Source of the DNA: Actinomycetes bacterium
GTDB taxonomy: Bacteria > Actinomycetota > Coriobacteriia > Coriobacteriales > Atopobiaceae
NCBI GenBank assembly: GCA_029546925.1
Contig: JAKPQM010000054.1
Span: 1-45,827, forward strand
Length of the DNA stretch: 45,827 nucleotides
Direction: 5' to 3'
A program made the position numbers and the translations under genes. The notes beneath the pieces are model-generated. The model worked only from the letters and a program-made list of their open reading frames with translations. It was not told the DNA's origin and ran no database searches. Numbering within the stretch: the stretch's first letter is position 1; each line of letters starts with the position of its first letter. This document shows positions 17,293-24,987 of this stretch, one piece after another.

Positions 17293-18582
17293 ATGATCAT
17301 ACGGCGCGACAGGTACCTGAATCTCCTCATAGGTAAGATGCACAACGGACAGATCAAGGTAATCACAGGTGTCCGCAGGTGCGGAAAGAGCTTCTTGGTC
17401 TTCAACCTCTTCCGCACGTATCTCCGCAGCCAAAACATTCCCGATGATCACATCATCGAAGTGGCCTTGGATGACGATGCCAACGACGCATTGCGCGATG
17501 TGGGAGAACTGTCCAAATATATCCGCGAGAGAATCGTCGGTGATGGATCCATGCACTATGTCCTGCTCGACGAGGTACAGCTTGCCATCACGCGCGAGGA
17601 GATGCGCAATCCCGACAAGCAAGTCAGGCTATACGGCCTGCTCAACGGTTTGCTTCGGCTTGGAAATGTTGACATCTATGTTACCGGCAGCAACTCGAAG
17701 ATGCTCTCCAAGGATGTGGCCACCGAGTTCCGCGGGCGAGGCGATGCACTCCAGATCCATCCCTTGAGATTCTCCGAATACTATGGCTTTGTAGGAGGAG
17801 ATCGATCCTTGGCATTCGGTTCCTACATGCTGTTCGGAGGTATGCCGCTCGTCCTTTCAAAGAACACGCCAGATGAGAAGTTCGCCTACCTCGACAGCTT
17901 GTTCAAGGAGGTCTATTTTCACGACATCCTCGAGCGCTACAGCATCGAGCTCCCGTCGGTGCTCTCGGAGCTTGTAGACGACCTCTGCTCTTCGATCGGC
18001 TCTCTCACTAACGCAAGCAAGATTGCCAAGACGCTTAAGTCTGTCAAAGGCATCGATGTCGATAACGAAACCATCTCCGCCTATCTCGGTCACCTTACAG
18101 AGTCCTTCCTTTTCTCGTGTTCGAAGAGATACGACGTGAAAGGTAAACGGTACTTCGAATACCCGAGCAAGTACTACTGCGAGGATGTGGGCCTGCGCAA
18201 TGTCCGCCTAGGGCTTCGTCAGCAAGAAGAGACCCACATCATGGAGAATATCGTATACAACGAGCTTGTAGCGCGCGGGTTCTCTGTAGATGTAGGTGTT
18301 GTCGACATCGTCGAGAGAGACGGAGAGGGAAGACGCCACCAGAAGAACTGCGAGATAGGCTTCATCGCACGCAAGGGTGGGCAGCAAGTTTATATCCAAT
18401 CCGCTTATTCGATGGTAGATCCGGAGAAGGAGAAGATGGAGCTCCGTCCGCTTCTTTCAGTCAGGGATTTCCACAAGAAGGTCGTGGTGGACCGATCTGT
18501 CATGCCGCCATGGACCGACGAGTCGGGCATTCTGCACGTGGGCATCTACGACTTTTTGCTGGATGAGAGCTTGATCGCATAG
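17293..18582 (+). CDS. AAA_14/DUF4143 ATP-binding protein
   Basis: 429 residues. A P-loop near residue 25 (GVRRCGKSF), a Walker-B-like VLLDEVQ near 92, a sensor YVTGSNSKML near 136, then a DUF4143-type C-terminal domain with the usual nuclease-like end. The family is common in anaerobe genomes, often mobile or linked to conflict systems; its biochemical role is not established. Start ATG 17293 was chosen over TTG 17287 because the GGTGAG site is then 6 bases away. It stands alone with its own TATAAT box and has somewhat lower GC and more A/T-ending codons than its neighbours, which suggests transfer. It converges on the acyl carrier protein gene. Confidence 0.87.
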   Translation: MIIRRDRYLNLLIGKMHNGQIKVITGVRRCGKSFLVFNLFRTYLRSQNIPDDHIIEVALDDDANDALRDVGELSKYIRERIVGDGSMHYVLLDEVQLAITREEMRNPDKQVRLYGLLNGLLRLGNVDIYVTGSNSKMLSKDVATEFRGRGDALQIHPLRFSEYYGFVGGDRSLAFGSYMLFGGMPLVLSKNTPDEKFAYLDSLFKEVYFHDILERYSIELPSVLSELVDDLCSSIGSLTNASKIAKTLKSVKGIDVDNETISAYLGHLTESFLFSCSKRYDVKGKRYFEYPSKYYCEDVGLRNVRLGLRQQEETHIMENIVYNELVARGFSVDVGVVDIVERDGEGRRHQKNCEIGFIARKGGQQVYIQSAYSMVDPEKEKMELRPLLSVRDFHKKVVVDRSVMPPWTDESGILHVGIYDFLLDESLIA

Positions 18583-18584
18583 CA

Positions 18585-18616
18585 GGCGGCCCGTGCACAT
18601 CGATGCACGGGCCGCC
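18585..18616. terminator. Bidirectional hairpin between convergent genes
   Basis: GGCGGCCCGTGCA (18585-18597), 6-base loop, TGCACGGGCCGCC (18604-18616): 13-bp perfect stem just after the stop at 18582 and before the acyl carrier protein stop at 18647. It lacks a T-run on either side. Confidence 0.6.
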
Positions 18617-18646
18617 CGGATGCGTGCTGTGGCTTGCGGGAAGGAT

Positions 18647-18883
18647 CTACTCCTCGATCTCCTCGGCAACACGCTCGACAAGCTCGCCGAAGGTCTTCAT
18701 CTTCATGACCTCGTGGATAGTGACCTCGGCATCGAGCTCGTTCTCGATGGTGGAGGTGAGGGCGATCATCTTCATCGAGCCCTTGCCCAGCTCGTCGAAG
18801 GTGGTGTCGGCGGTGATCTCGCCGTCGTACTGATAGGCGGTCTTGGCGAATCCTGCGATCTGATCGAACAGTTCCTGGTCCAT
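18647..18883 (-). CDS. Acyl carrier protein
   Basis: 78 residues, acidic and helical. The carrier serine is S36 in ELGKGSMKMIAL; the usual DSL motif is replaced by GSM, which is unusual. Flanking features are typical: TFDELG before it, and ENELDAEVTIHEVMKMKTFGELVERV after it. Start ATG 18883 follows AAAGGAG; a longer frame to 18970 is rejected. It is third in the operon after thiolase and the DUF35 protein (77-base spacer), so it may carry acyl chains for that thiolase rather than serve general fatty-acid synthesis. The phosphopantetheinyl transferase-like protein at 4538 could be its activator (inference). Confidence 0.85.
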   Translation of the reverse strand: MDQELFDQIAGFAKTAYQYDGEITADTTFDELGKGSMKMIALTSTIENELDAEVTIHEVMKMKTFGELVERVAEEIEE

Positions 18884-18959
18884 GATGTTCTCCTTTTTCT
18901 TTCTTCGGCGGAGCGCGTCTTTTGGGAAGCGCGCTCCGCTGTGTTCCCGTATCGTTTCG

Positions 18960-19424
18960 TTACCCAGCAACCTCGTCGAGCTCGAAGCAGAGCTCGCTGA
19001 AGGAGACCATCTCCTCGGAGCCCTCCTTCAGCGGCACCTCGCGGGCGATGGGCTTGGCGTGCACGCCGATGACCTCGCCGTCGGCCAAGCGCTGCTGGAG
19101 GCCTTTGACGACCTTCTTCTTGCCGGCGAACACGACGAAGGTGTAGACGGGGCCCTCGTCGAGCTTGACCGCGCCGTATCCGTAGGGCGCAACGGCCTTG
19201 AGGTAGGGTTTGTCGTTCTGGATGCCGGGCACGACGAACGACTGCAGGGTGCCATGGCCCGACAGCTCGACCCACTCGGTCTCGTGATAGCCGCAGGTGT
19301 TGCAGGCTAGGTGCGGCGGAAACTCGATGGCGCCGCACTCGGTGCACTTGCGGCCGTAGTAGGTGCCCTCGGCAACGCCGTCGTAGAACTTCTTGACGAT
19401 GGGCTCCATGTTCTCGATAAGCAT
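18960..19424 (-). CDS. DUF35 zinc-ribbon/OB-fold protein
   Basis: 154 residues. A zinc ribbon with cysteines 27, 30, 41 and 44 (CTECG, CNTCG) is followed by an OB-fold with GHGTLQSFVVPG and a hydrophobic strand YTFVVFAGKK. DUF35 proteins pair with SCP2-type thiolases or HMG-CoA synthase, bridging or delivering acyl-CoA substrates. The thiolase gene is immediately upstream, 28 bases away, which supports a complex. Start ATG 19424 follows AAAGGAGG. Confidence 0.88.
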   Translation of the reverse strand: MLIENMEPIVKKFYDGVAEGTYYGRKCTECGAIEFPPHLACNTCGYHETEWVELSGHGTLQSFVVPGIQNDKPYLKAVAPYGYGAVKLDEGPVYTFVVFAGKKKVVKGLQQRLADGEVIGVHAKPIAREVPLKEGSEEMVSFSELCFELDEVAG

Positions 19425-19452
19425 GGGATGTACCTCCTTTACGCGTGCGCGA

Positions 19453-20736
19453 CTACTCGACGGTGCGGATGAACTGGACGCGGACGTTCTGGCCGCCGCC
19501 GAAGCCGCGGAACATCGTGGTGCGCGGGAGCTTCTCCATCTGGGTGGCGCCCGCCTCGCCGCGCATCTGCTTGACGGCCTCGACGATGTCGGCGACGCCG
19601 GAGGCGCCGTGGGCATGTCCGAAGTTGCAACGGCCGCCATGGGTGTTGATGGGCTTGTCGCCATCATAGGCGGTACGACCCTCGATGGCATACCTCCACG
19701 CCTCGCCGCGCGGGATGTAGCCGCACTCCTCGGCGGCCACGATCTCGGAGGCCAGGAAGAAGTCGTTGCACATGAAGAGGTCGACCTCATCGGACGAGAC
19801 GCCCGTGAGCTCGTAGGCTTGGGCGGCGGCGCGCATGGTGCCGGCCTTCTCGTTGGAGAGCGTGGCTCCTTCGTAGGCGGCCGAGCCGGTGCCGAGCACC
19901 TCGACGGCCTTGTGATCGAGGCCGCGGGCACGGGCCATCTCGGTGGGCATCACGACGATGGCAGCCGCGCCATCGCACTTGGTCTCGAATCCGGTGACGC
20001 GCAGGTACTGGGTGACCTTGGGGTTGAACATGGATGTCAGGAAGGCATCTGCGTCGGGCATGCCCTGAGCGGCGGCCACCTGGCCGAAATCCACGTCGTA
20101 GAACGCCAGCGGGTTGAGCACGGCGGCGCGGCGCAGGTTCTTGGAGAGGGCATTCAAGGCGTTGTCGATATCGGTATCGGACAGGCCGTAGGTCCAGCGG
20201 TATTCGTTGATCCAGTTGTCGAACGAGATGCCGAAGGCGGAATCCAGCGGACGGCCGTAGGCGCGATCGTAGACCATGGGGATCGAGGGGAGCATCTCCT
20301 CGAGCGGGAAGTCGCGGCGCATATGGCCGGGCGCACCGACCACGGGCAGCGATGCCGCAAGATCCACCGCGCCGGAGAGCACGATGTCGAACTCGCCGGA
20401 TGCTACGGCAGCCGCAGCCTCCTGCAGGGAGACGTAGCCGGTGCAGCAGGCCTCGGAGTGGTGCACCGAGCCGATGCCGCGGGTGCCGAACCAGTCGGCG
20501 ACCTGCATGTTGGGCGTGAGCGAATCGCCGATCATGAACGGGTTGGCGGCACCATGGTAGAAGTACTGGATGTCGCGCGGCTCGAGACCCGCATCGGCGA
20601 TAGCCTCGAGGGCGGCATAACCAAAGGCCTCGCCCTCGGACATGCCCTTGGTCTGTGCATGATCCTCGAAGTTTTTGAACGGGGTGCAGCCGACGCCCAC
20701 GATGGACACGCTGCGCGCATACTTGCCAACCTTCAT
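19453..20736 (-). CDS. SCP2-type thiolase family protein
   Basis: 427 residues. Likely forms or cleaves a carbon-carbon bond on acyl-CoA or acyl-carrier substrates. The active-site cysteine is probably C97 in EACCTG (the usual CxSG context), with the C-terminal HGGRCNFGHAHGASG giving the catalytic histidine region and CNDFF an upstream cysteine loop. Start: ATG 20736 (MKVGKYARSV) is 9 bases from AAAGGAG; ATG 20742 is only 3 bases from it. Transcribed with DUF35 and acyl carrier protein genes and divergent from a PucR-type regulator. Such thiolases often lack ordinary acetoacetyl-CoA activity, so the product is not predictable. Confidence 0.9.
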   Translation of the reverse strand: MKVGKYARSVSIVGVGCTPFKNFEDHAQTKGMSEGEAFGYAALEAIADAGLEPRDIQYFYHGAANPFMIGDSLTPNMQVADWFGTRGIGSVHHSEACCTGYVSLQEAAAAVASGEFDIVLSGAVDLAASLPVVGAPGHMRRDFPLEEMLPSIPMVYDRAYGRPLDSAFGISFDNWINEYRWTYGLSDTDIDNALNALSKNLRRAAVLNPLAFYDVDFGQVAAAQGMPDADAFLTSMFNPKVTQYLRVTGFETKCDGAAAIVVMPTEMARARGLDHKAVEVLGTGSAAYEGATLSNEKAGTMRAAAQAYELTGVSSDEVDLFMCNDFFLASEIVAAEECGYIPRGEAWRYAIEGRTAYDGDKPINTHGGRCNFGHAHGASGVADIVEAVKQMRGEAGATQMEKLPRTTMFRGFGGGQNVRVQFIRTVE

Positions 20737-20850
20737 GATCATCTGCTCCTTTCGGCAATGGACAGAGGTCTTCGTACGTATCATCACTCGCCGCTCCCGG
20801 CAAAACGAGGGTCCCGCACCCGACGTTTCGCGCGATAAAGGCGTATCCTT

Positions 20851-20866
20851 TTGTGTAAACTCACAA
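20851..20866. promoter_or_regulatory. Palindrome TTGTG-N6-CACAA between the thiolase operon and PucR-type gene
   Basis: 16-bp inverted repeat (TTGTGTAAACTCACAA) in the 177-base divergent spacer, 48 bases before the regulator ATG. The shape resembles binding sites of Crp/Fnr-type proteins but could equally serve the adjacent regulator. A similar sequence lies before the phosphate acyltransferase gene. Confidence 0.45.
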
Positions 20867-20913
20867 CATCGCGGGAGGGCTCTACTTCCGAGCCAATCCA
20901 TTAAGGGGCCGCC

Positions 20914-22527
20914 ATGAAGCTTGAGGACCTGATCGCTCGCCTCCCCAAGGAGTCCGTTGCACGCACGATGCTGTCCGATGCCGAGTGCGAGGTGACCAAT
21001 GTATCGTTCCTCACCAGCTGGGATGCGCGCAACCTTCACGGGGACGTGCTCTATTTCTGCGACTCCACGATGCTTCCCCAGAGCGTCGATGGCGTTGAGG
21101 TCTTCAACTGCGTCATCGTCGACCAAGACGGCAGGTCCGATCTCGAGAAGCGCCCCGGCGCCAACCTCATCTGGCTCTCGGAGGGCACCGATTTCTACTC
21201 CTGCTACAATGCCATCCAAGCTGTGTTTCTCGAGGATCAGGCGCTTACCGCAGCTATCCGCAAGCTTCTGACCGCGCATTTCTCGAATCAGGGACTCCAA
21301 TATCTTGTCGAGGAGGCGGCGAGCACGCTCGGCAACCCCATCGTGGTGGTCGATCCCGCCTACCGTTATATCGCACATCATCTGGGCATCACGCCCGATG
21401 ATGACAGCCGGCTCGCGCATATCTTCCGCGAGGAGCTCGCCAACGAGACGGTGCTCGATGATGCGGTGGCCTATATCCGCGACAGCCACATCGATTCCGA
21501 GATCGCACGGAGCAAGGGGCCGTACGTCCACTTCAACGAGATCCTCCAGTGCAATACCATGACGCTTGCCGTGATGGTGCGCGGCATCTGCATGGCGCAT
21601 GTCATGATGGTGGAGTATAACCGCGCATTCAGCAAGCTCGACCGCGAGGTCTTCGTGCGTTTGGCCAATTTCGTCGGCCAGGAATTGCAGAAGTCCGAGG
21701 TGTGGGGTCCCACGAGCGGCGAACTCGGCTCGTACTTCCTCGAGAACCTCCTCAGCGACGGCACGCCGAGCGCGGCGGTTACCAACAGGCGCTTGAAATC
21801 GCTGAACTTCCACCCCAAACCGCTGCTCTACGTCTTCTGCTTCCATGCCCCCGGCGAAGGGCTCACCCAAGTGCAGGCCGAGAAGATCGCGGCGCAGCTC
21901 AAGCCCGTCCTCCATCATTCGCTCTACACGCGGCACCATCAGCAGCTTGTGGCCATCATCTCCCGTGATATCGACGAGGGCATCTCCCCGCGCACCGAGC
22001 ATAAGATCCGTGACGTGGCGGCTCTGAACGGCCTCTCCGTGGGCGTCTCGAACGCATACCGCGCGCTCACCGAGACGCGGCAGGCCTACCAGCAGGCACG
22101 CTCGGCGATCCGCTACGGCGAGATGGCCTCGGCTACCATAGACGACGGGGGCTATTTCCTCTATGCAGACTACGCCTTCATGCATATGCTCGCCCTGACC
22201 GGACGCAGGACCAACCTTCTGGGGCTCTGCCATCCCGCCCTGCTCGACCTGCTCGAGTACGACGAGGTCCACGGAGGCGAGCTGATGGAGACCCTCCACT
22301 GCTATCTGCAGGTGGCAGGCTCCACCTCGCGTGCGTCGGCGATGCTCAACCTGCACAAGAACACGATGCTCTACCGTCTGGGTCGTATCCGCGAAGTGCT
22401 GGGCATGAACCTCTCGAGCGGCGAGCAGCTCTTCCAGCTGCAGATTAGCTTCCGCATCCTCATGAACCTCGGACTCTTCACCCCGCGCCTACGTCTCAAC
22501 CGAACCGAGCTCATAGACGAGAAGTAG
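20914..22527 (+). CDS. PucR/CdaR-type transcriptional regulator
   Basis: 537 residues. The N-terminal sensor part (residues 1-270, with LANETVLDDAV and a GAF-like segment) is followed by a GGDEF-like middle and a C-terminal helix-turn-helix of the PucR type (TSRASAMLNLHKNTMLYRLGRIREVLG near 480-505). Family members sense metabolites and control catabolic operons. Divergent placement points to control of the thiolase-DUF35-ACP operon, perhaps through the palindrome in the shared spacer. ATG 20914 has an AAGGGG site. Confidence 0.88.
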   Translation: MKLEDLIARLPKESVARTMLSDAECEVTNVSFLTSWDARNLHGDVLYFCDSTMLPQSVDGVEVFNCVIVDQDGRSDLEKRPGANLIWLSEGTDFYSCYNAIQAVFLEDQALTAAIRKLLTAHFSNQGLQYLVEEAASTLGNPIVVVDPAYRYIAHHLGITPDDDSRLAHIFREELANETVLDDAVAYIRDSHIDSEIARSKGPYVHFNEILQCNTMTLAVMVRGICMAHVMMVEYNRAFSKLDREVFVRLANFVGQELQKSEVWGPTSGELGSYFLENLLSDGTPSAAVTNRRLKSLNFHPKPLLYVFCFHAPGEGLTQVQAEKIAAQLKPVLHHSLYTRHHQQLVAIISRDIDEGISPRTEHKIRDVAALNGLSVGVSNAYRALTETRQAYQQARSAIRYGEMASATIDDGGYFLYADYAFMHMLALTGRRTNLLGLCHPALLDLLEYDEVHGGELMETLHCYLQVAGSTSRASAMLNLHKNTMLYRLGRIREVLGMNLSSGEQLFQLQISFRILMNLGLFTPRLRLNRTELIDEK

Positions 22528-22570
22528 CTCGCGGGCAGCCGCGAGAGCCTGCAATTTCCATGGGACCGTT

Positions 22571-22736
22571 TGCGGTAATCGTGGGGCGGTTGCGGTAATC
22601 GCGATCACCGCACTTCTCGGGGCGGGGGAAAGCTGCGGTATTCGTAAATGCGCAGGTAGACGCTGCGGAGCTTGCACCGCCAGCGGAGAAGAACTGCGGT
22701 ATTCGTGGCAGCCACGGCAAAGACTGCGGTAATCGT
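22571..22736. repeat. Five direct copies of TGCGGTAWTCGY
   Basis: Copies start at 22571, 22591, 22634, 22695 and 22725, all in the same orientation. The second copy also forms a 20-bp near palindrome GCGGTAATCGCGATCACCGC (22592-22611). They lie in a convergent intergenic region between the PucR-type gene and the flavodoxin-like gene. Looks like repeated protein-binding sites or a repeat family; purpose unknown. Confidence 0.85.
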
Positions 22737-22753
22737 GAAGGCGGGTGCGGCCG

Positions 22754-22785
22754 AAAAAAGGGCGCACCGGCAGTGCCGGCACGCC
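22754..22785 (-). terminator. Intrinsic terminator of the flavodoxin-like gene
   Basis: On the minus strand GGCGTGCCGG-CACTG-CCGGTGCGCC (10-bp stem with G.T pairs) followed by C and TTTTTT. It lies 27 bases after the stop at 22812. Confidence 0.85.
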
Positions 22786-22811
22786 TTTCGCAAGCAGATG
22801 ATCCGAGCGGC

Positions 22812-23780
22812 TTAGCGCTTGATCTCGAGCGTGGGGAACTTCATCGAGCGGTACTTCTTGAGGGCGTCTTGGATCTCGCCTTGGCGCTGGAGGAAGCCGA
22901 TGCGCGTCTGGATGATCTCGTTGAGGTGCTCGGCGCGGGCCTTATCGTTGTTGCGATCGCGAACCCTGCCATTCTCGGGATCGATGATGAGCATGGGGCG
23001 GCCGTTCTCGGGATTGGTGCCGAGCGTGCCACCGCAGCCGCAGACCGCGCACTCGTACGGAAACTCGATGCCATCCCAGTGGGCATCGCCGGGATAGACG
23101 AGGCTGGAGTAGCAGACAGGGCACACGCCATCATTGGGATCGCCGAGCCACGTGCGCTCCTCGACGGGGGTCTGGATTGCCTTGACGATGTTCTCGCCCA
23201 TCTTGCGGGCACGATCGAGCTGATCCTGATGGAGCAGGACGTTGCCCGGGCGGCCGACGCGCTGGCTCATGAAGCGGTCGACGACGGAAAGCGACATGGT
23301 GAACATGGAGGCCTGCAGGCTCTCGAGGGCGAGGGTCTGCCAGTCGTGCATGGAGCCACCCACGGAGATCAGGCCGGCAACGGTGTGCGGGTTGTGGTCG
23401 ATGACGCCGATCTCGAGCAGAAACGACAGCTCGTAGGCGAGGAAGCGCTGGCAGAGGCGGGTGTAGAGGGAACTCGGCATGAGGTCGTAGGTGGGAACAG
23501 CGAAAATGATGCCCTCGCAGGTGCGCATCTCGGCGATGATCCGATCCACGTCGTCCTTATCCTTGAGGATGCAGCCGCGATACTTCTTGGTGGGGTCCAT
23601 AGCGACCTCGCCCATCTGCATGGTGCAGTCCTCGCATCCGGTGCACGGAAGGATGTTGTAGTCGAAGAGGTTGAGCAGCTCGACCTCGGCACCCAACTCC
23701 TGAGCAGCGCAAAGCGCCTCCTTGGCGAGAATCTCGCCGTTGCCGTTCCTGCGACCGGCGCAGATTGCCATGACCTTCAT
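22812..23780 (-). CDS. NADPH-dependent FMN reductase/iron-sulfur-flavoprotein-like protein with zinc-ribbon part
   Basis: 322 residues. A flavodoxin-like fold with an N-terminal phosphate loop GRRNGNGEILA (residues 9-19) and a cysteine cluster CTGCEDC near 46-52, typical of iron-sulfur flavoproteins. Residues about 215-270 contain CPVC and CAVCGCGG, a zinc-ribbon-like insert. The C-terminal part is basic and helical. It probably transfers electrons via FMN; the acceptor is unknown. Start ATG 23780 follows GAGGAG; the longer frame to 23825 is rejected. It has its own intrinsic terminator. Confidence 0.8.
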   Translation of the reverse strand: MKVMAICAGRRNGNGEILAKEALCAAQELGAEVELLNLFDYNILPCTGCEDCTMQMGEVAMDPTKKYRGCILKDKDDVDRIIAEMRTCEGIIFAVPTYDLMPSSLYTRLCQRFLAYELSFLLEIGVIDHNPHTVAGLISVGGSMHDWQTLALESLQASMFTMSLSVVDRFMSQRVGRPGNVLLHQDQLDRARKMGENIVKAIQTPVEERTWLGDPNDGVCPVCYSSLVYPGDAHWDGIEFPYECAVCGCGGTLGTNPENGRPMLIIDPENGRVRDRNNDKARAEHLNEIIQTRIGFLQRQGEIQDALKKYRSMKFPTLEIKR

Positions 23781-23929
23781 GCGTTGTCTCCTCTCACTGT
23801 GGATAACAGTATCCGCAGCCCGCATGCACGGGCGTATTCCCGGTATCTACATGGTAGGAAACGTTATTAAGGATTAAACCGTTTGGATAGCCGAACGTTG
23901 GGCGTGGCTTTCACGTATCGATTGTCCGT

Positions 23930-23955
23930 TCACACAAGAGAGGGTGTGCGGGATC
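23930..23955. promoter_or_regulatory. Inverted repeat CACAC-N8-GTGTG upstream of the flavodoxin-like gene
   Basis: TTCACACAAGAGAGGGTGTGCGG region, about 155 bases upstream of the start at 23780. Possible operator; 5-bp arms are weak evidence. The rest of the 283-base spacer (23781-24063) contains the ftsX terminator and no gene that I can support. Confidence 0.2.
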
Positions 23956-24003
23956 GAATAATGGAGAAAACGCCCGGCCCTCGGGAGCCCTGCCCCGCCG
24001 TGC

Positions 24004-24032
24004 AAAAAACCGCCCCCCGAGATGAGGGGCGG
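24004..24032 (-). terminator. Intrinsic terminator of ftsX
   Basis: On the minus strand CCGCCCC-N9-GGGGCGG followed by TTTTTT, about 31 bases after the ftsX stop. Confidence 0.88.
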
Positions 24033-24063
24033 CCGATATGCGGGTTTGTCGTGCGATACGTGC

Positions 24064-24987
24064 TTAAGCCTTGAGATAGCGGCGCATGGCGATGGCCGAG
24101 CCGAAGAGGCCGATGACCACGCCGATGCCCAGAAGCAAGCCGAAGGTCATGAGCATCGTCTGGGGAGCGATGTCGAACGACAGGAACTGCAGGCTATTCG
24201 ACAGGCGCGAGATCAGCTCGTTCATGCCGAAATACAGGGCAGCGATGGCGAGCAGCGCCCCGATCAGAGCCTCGAGCACGCCTTCGAGCAAGAACGGCCC
24301 GCGGATGAAGCCGTTAGATGCACCGACGAGGCGCATGATCGAGATCTCGCGGCGACGGGCAGTGATGGCCAAGCGGATGGTGTTGTTGATGAACACGAAC
24401 GCCACGAACGTGAGCAGGCCCACCAGCACCAATGCGGCGAGCTGCAGGAAGTTGGTGAAGCTGAAGAGCTTCTCGACCGTCTCGCGGCCATACTGCACCG
24501 ACGAGGCGGGGTCGCCGCCATCGGCCACGTTGCCGAAGTCGGTATCTCCGATGAGGCGATTGGCCGTCTCCTCGACGAGCTTCGGATCGGTGAGTTTGAT
24601 GACGAGCGATGCCGGAATGGGATTCTCGCCGTCCAAGGCAACGACCGCGTCGTTGGCGTTGCGGTTGGACATGGTGTTCCGGTACTCCTCGAGCGCCTCT
24701 TCCTTGCTCTTGTACGTGACTGACTCGACATTGTCCCAGCCTTGGATCTTGAGCCGGAGGGCATCGACATCTGTCTGAGGAGCATCGTCGGCGAGGAAGG
24801 CCTGGATGGTCACGCGATCCTCGACCGTGCCCACCATGTTGTCGAGCAGGGCCGAGCCCAGCAGGAACAGGCCGATGATGAACAGTGAGAGGAAGATGGT
24901 CACGATAGCACCGAGCACGGTGGACCAGCTTCTGCGGAAATGGTGTCCGACTTCGCGGAACGAATAGCCGAAATTAGAGAGTGCCAT
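24064..24987 (-). CDS. ftsX: Cell division protein FtsX
   Basis: 307 residues. Membrane part of the FtsEX complex that activates peptidoglycan hydrolases at division. One N-terminal helix (residues 21-47), a large extracellular loop (about 48-175) and three C-terminal helices (about 175-300) with the typical ARRREISIMRLVGAS segment. Start ATG 24987 (MALSNFGYSF) overlaps the last 14 bases of ftsE, with GGGAGGG about 10 bases upstream; a start at 24996 would sit almost on this site. Ends before a strong terminator. Confidence 0.95.
   Translation of the reverse strand: MALSNFGYSFREVGHHFRRSWSTVLGAIVTIFLSLFIIGLFLLGSALLDNMVGTVEDRVTIQAFLADDAPQTDVDALRLKIQGWDNVESVTYKSKEEALEEYRNTMSNRNANDAVVALDGENPIPASLVIKLTDPKLVEETANRLIGDTDFGNVADGGDPASSVQYGRETVEKLFSFTNFLQLAALVLVGLLTFVAFVFINNTIRLAITARRREISIMRLVGASNGFIRGPFLLEGVLEALIGALLAIAALYFGMNELISRLSNSLQFLSFDIAPQTMLMTFGLLLGIGVVIGLFGSAIAMRRYLKA

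Noticed and set aside
20742-22356. In-frame minus-strand extension upstream of the thiolase start, running under the PucR-type gene
   Set aside because: No ribosome site for a longer start; the region encodes the divergent regulator on the plus strand and contains its spacer palindrome.
22571-22736. CRISPR array
   Set aside because: The TGCGGTAWTCGY copies are 12-mers with irregular gaps, without unique equal-length spacers or cas genes.
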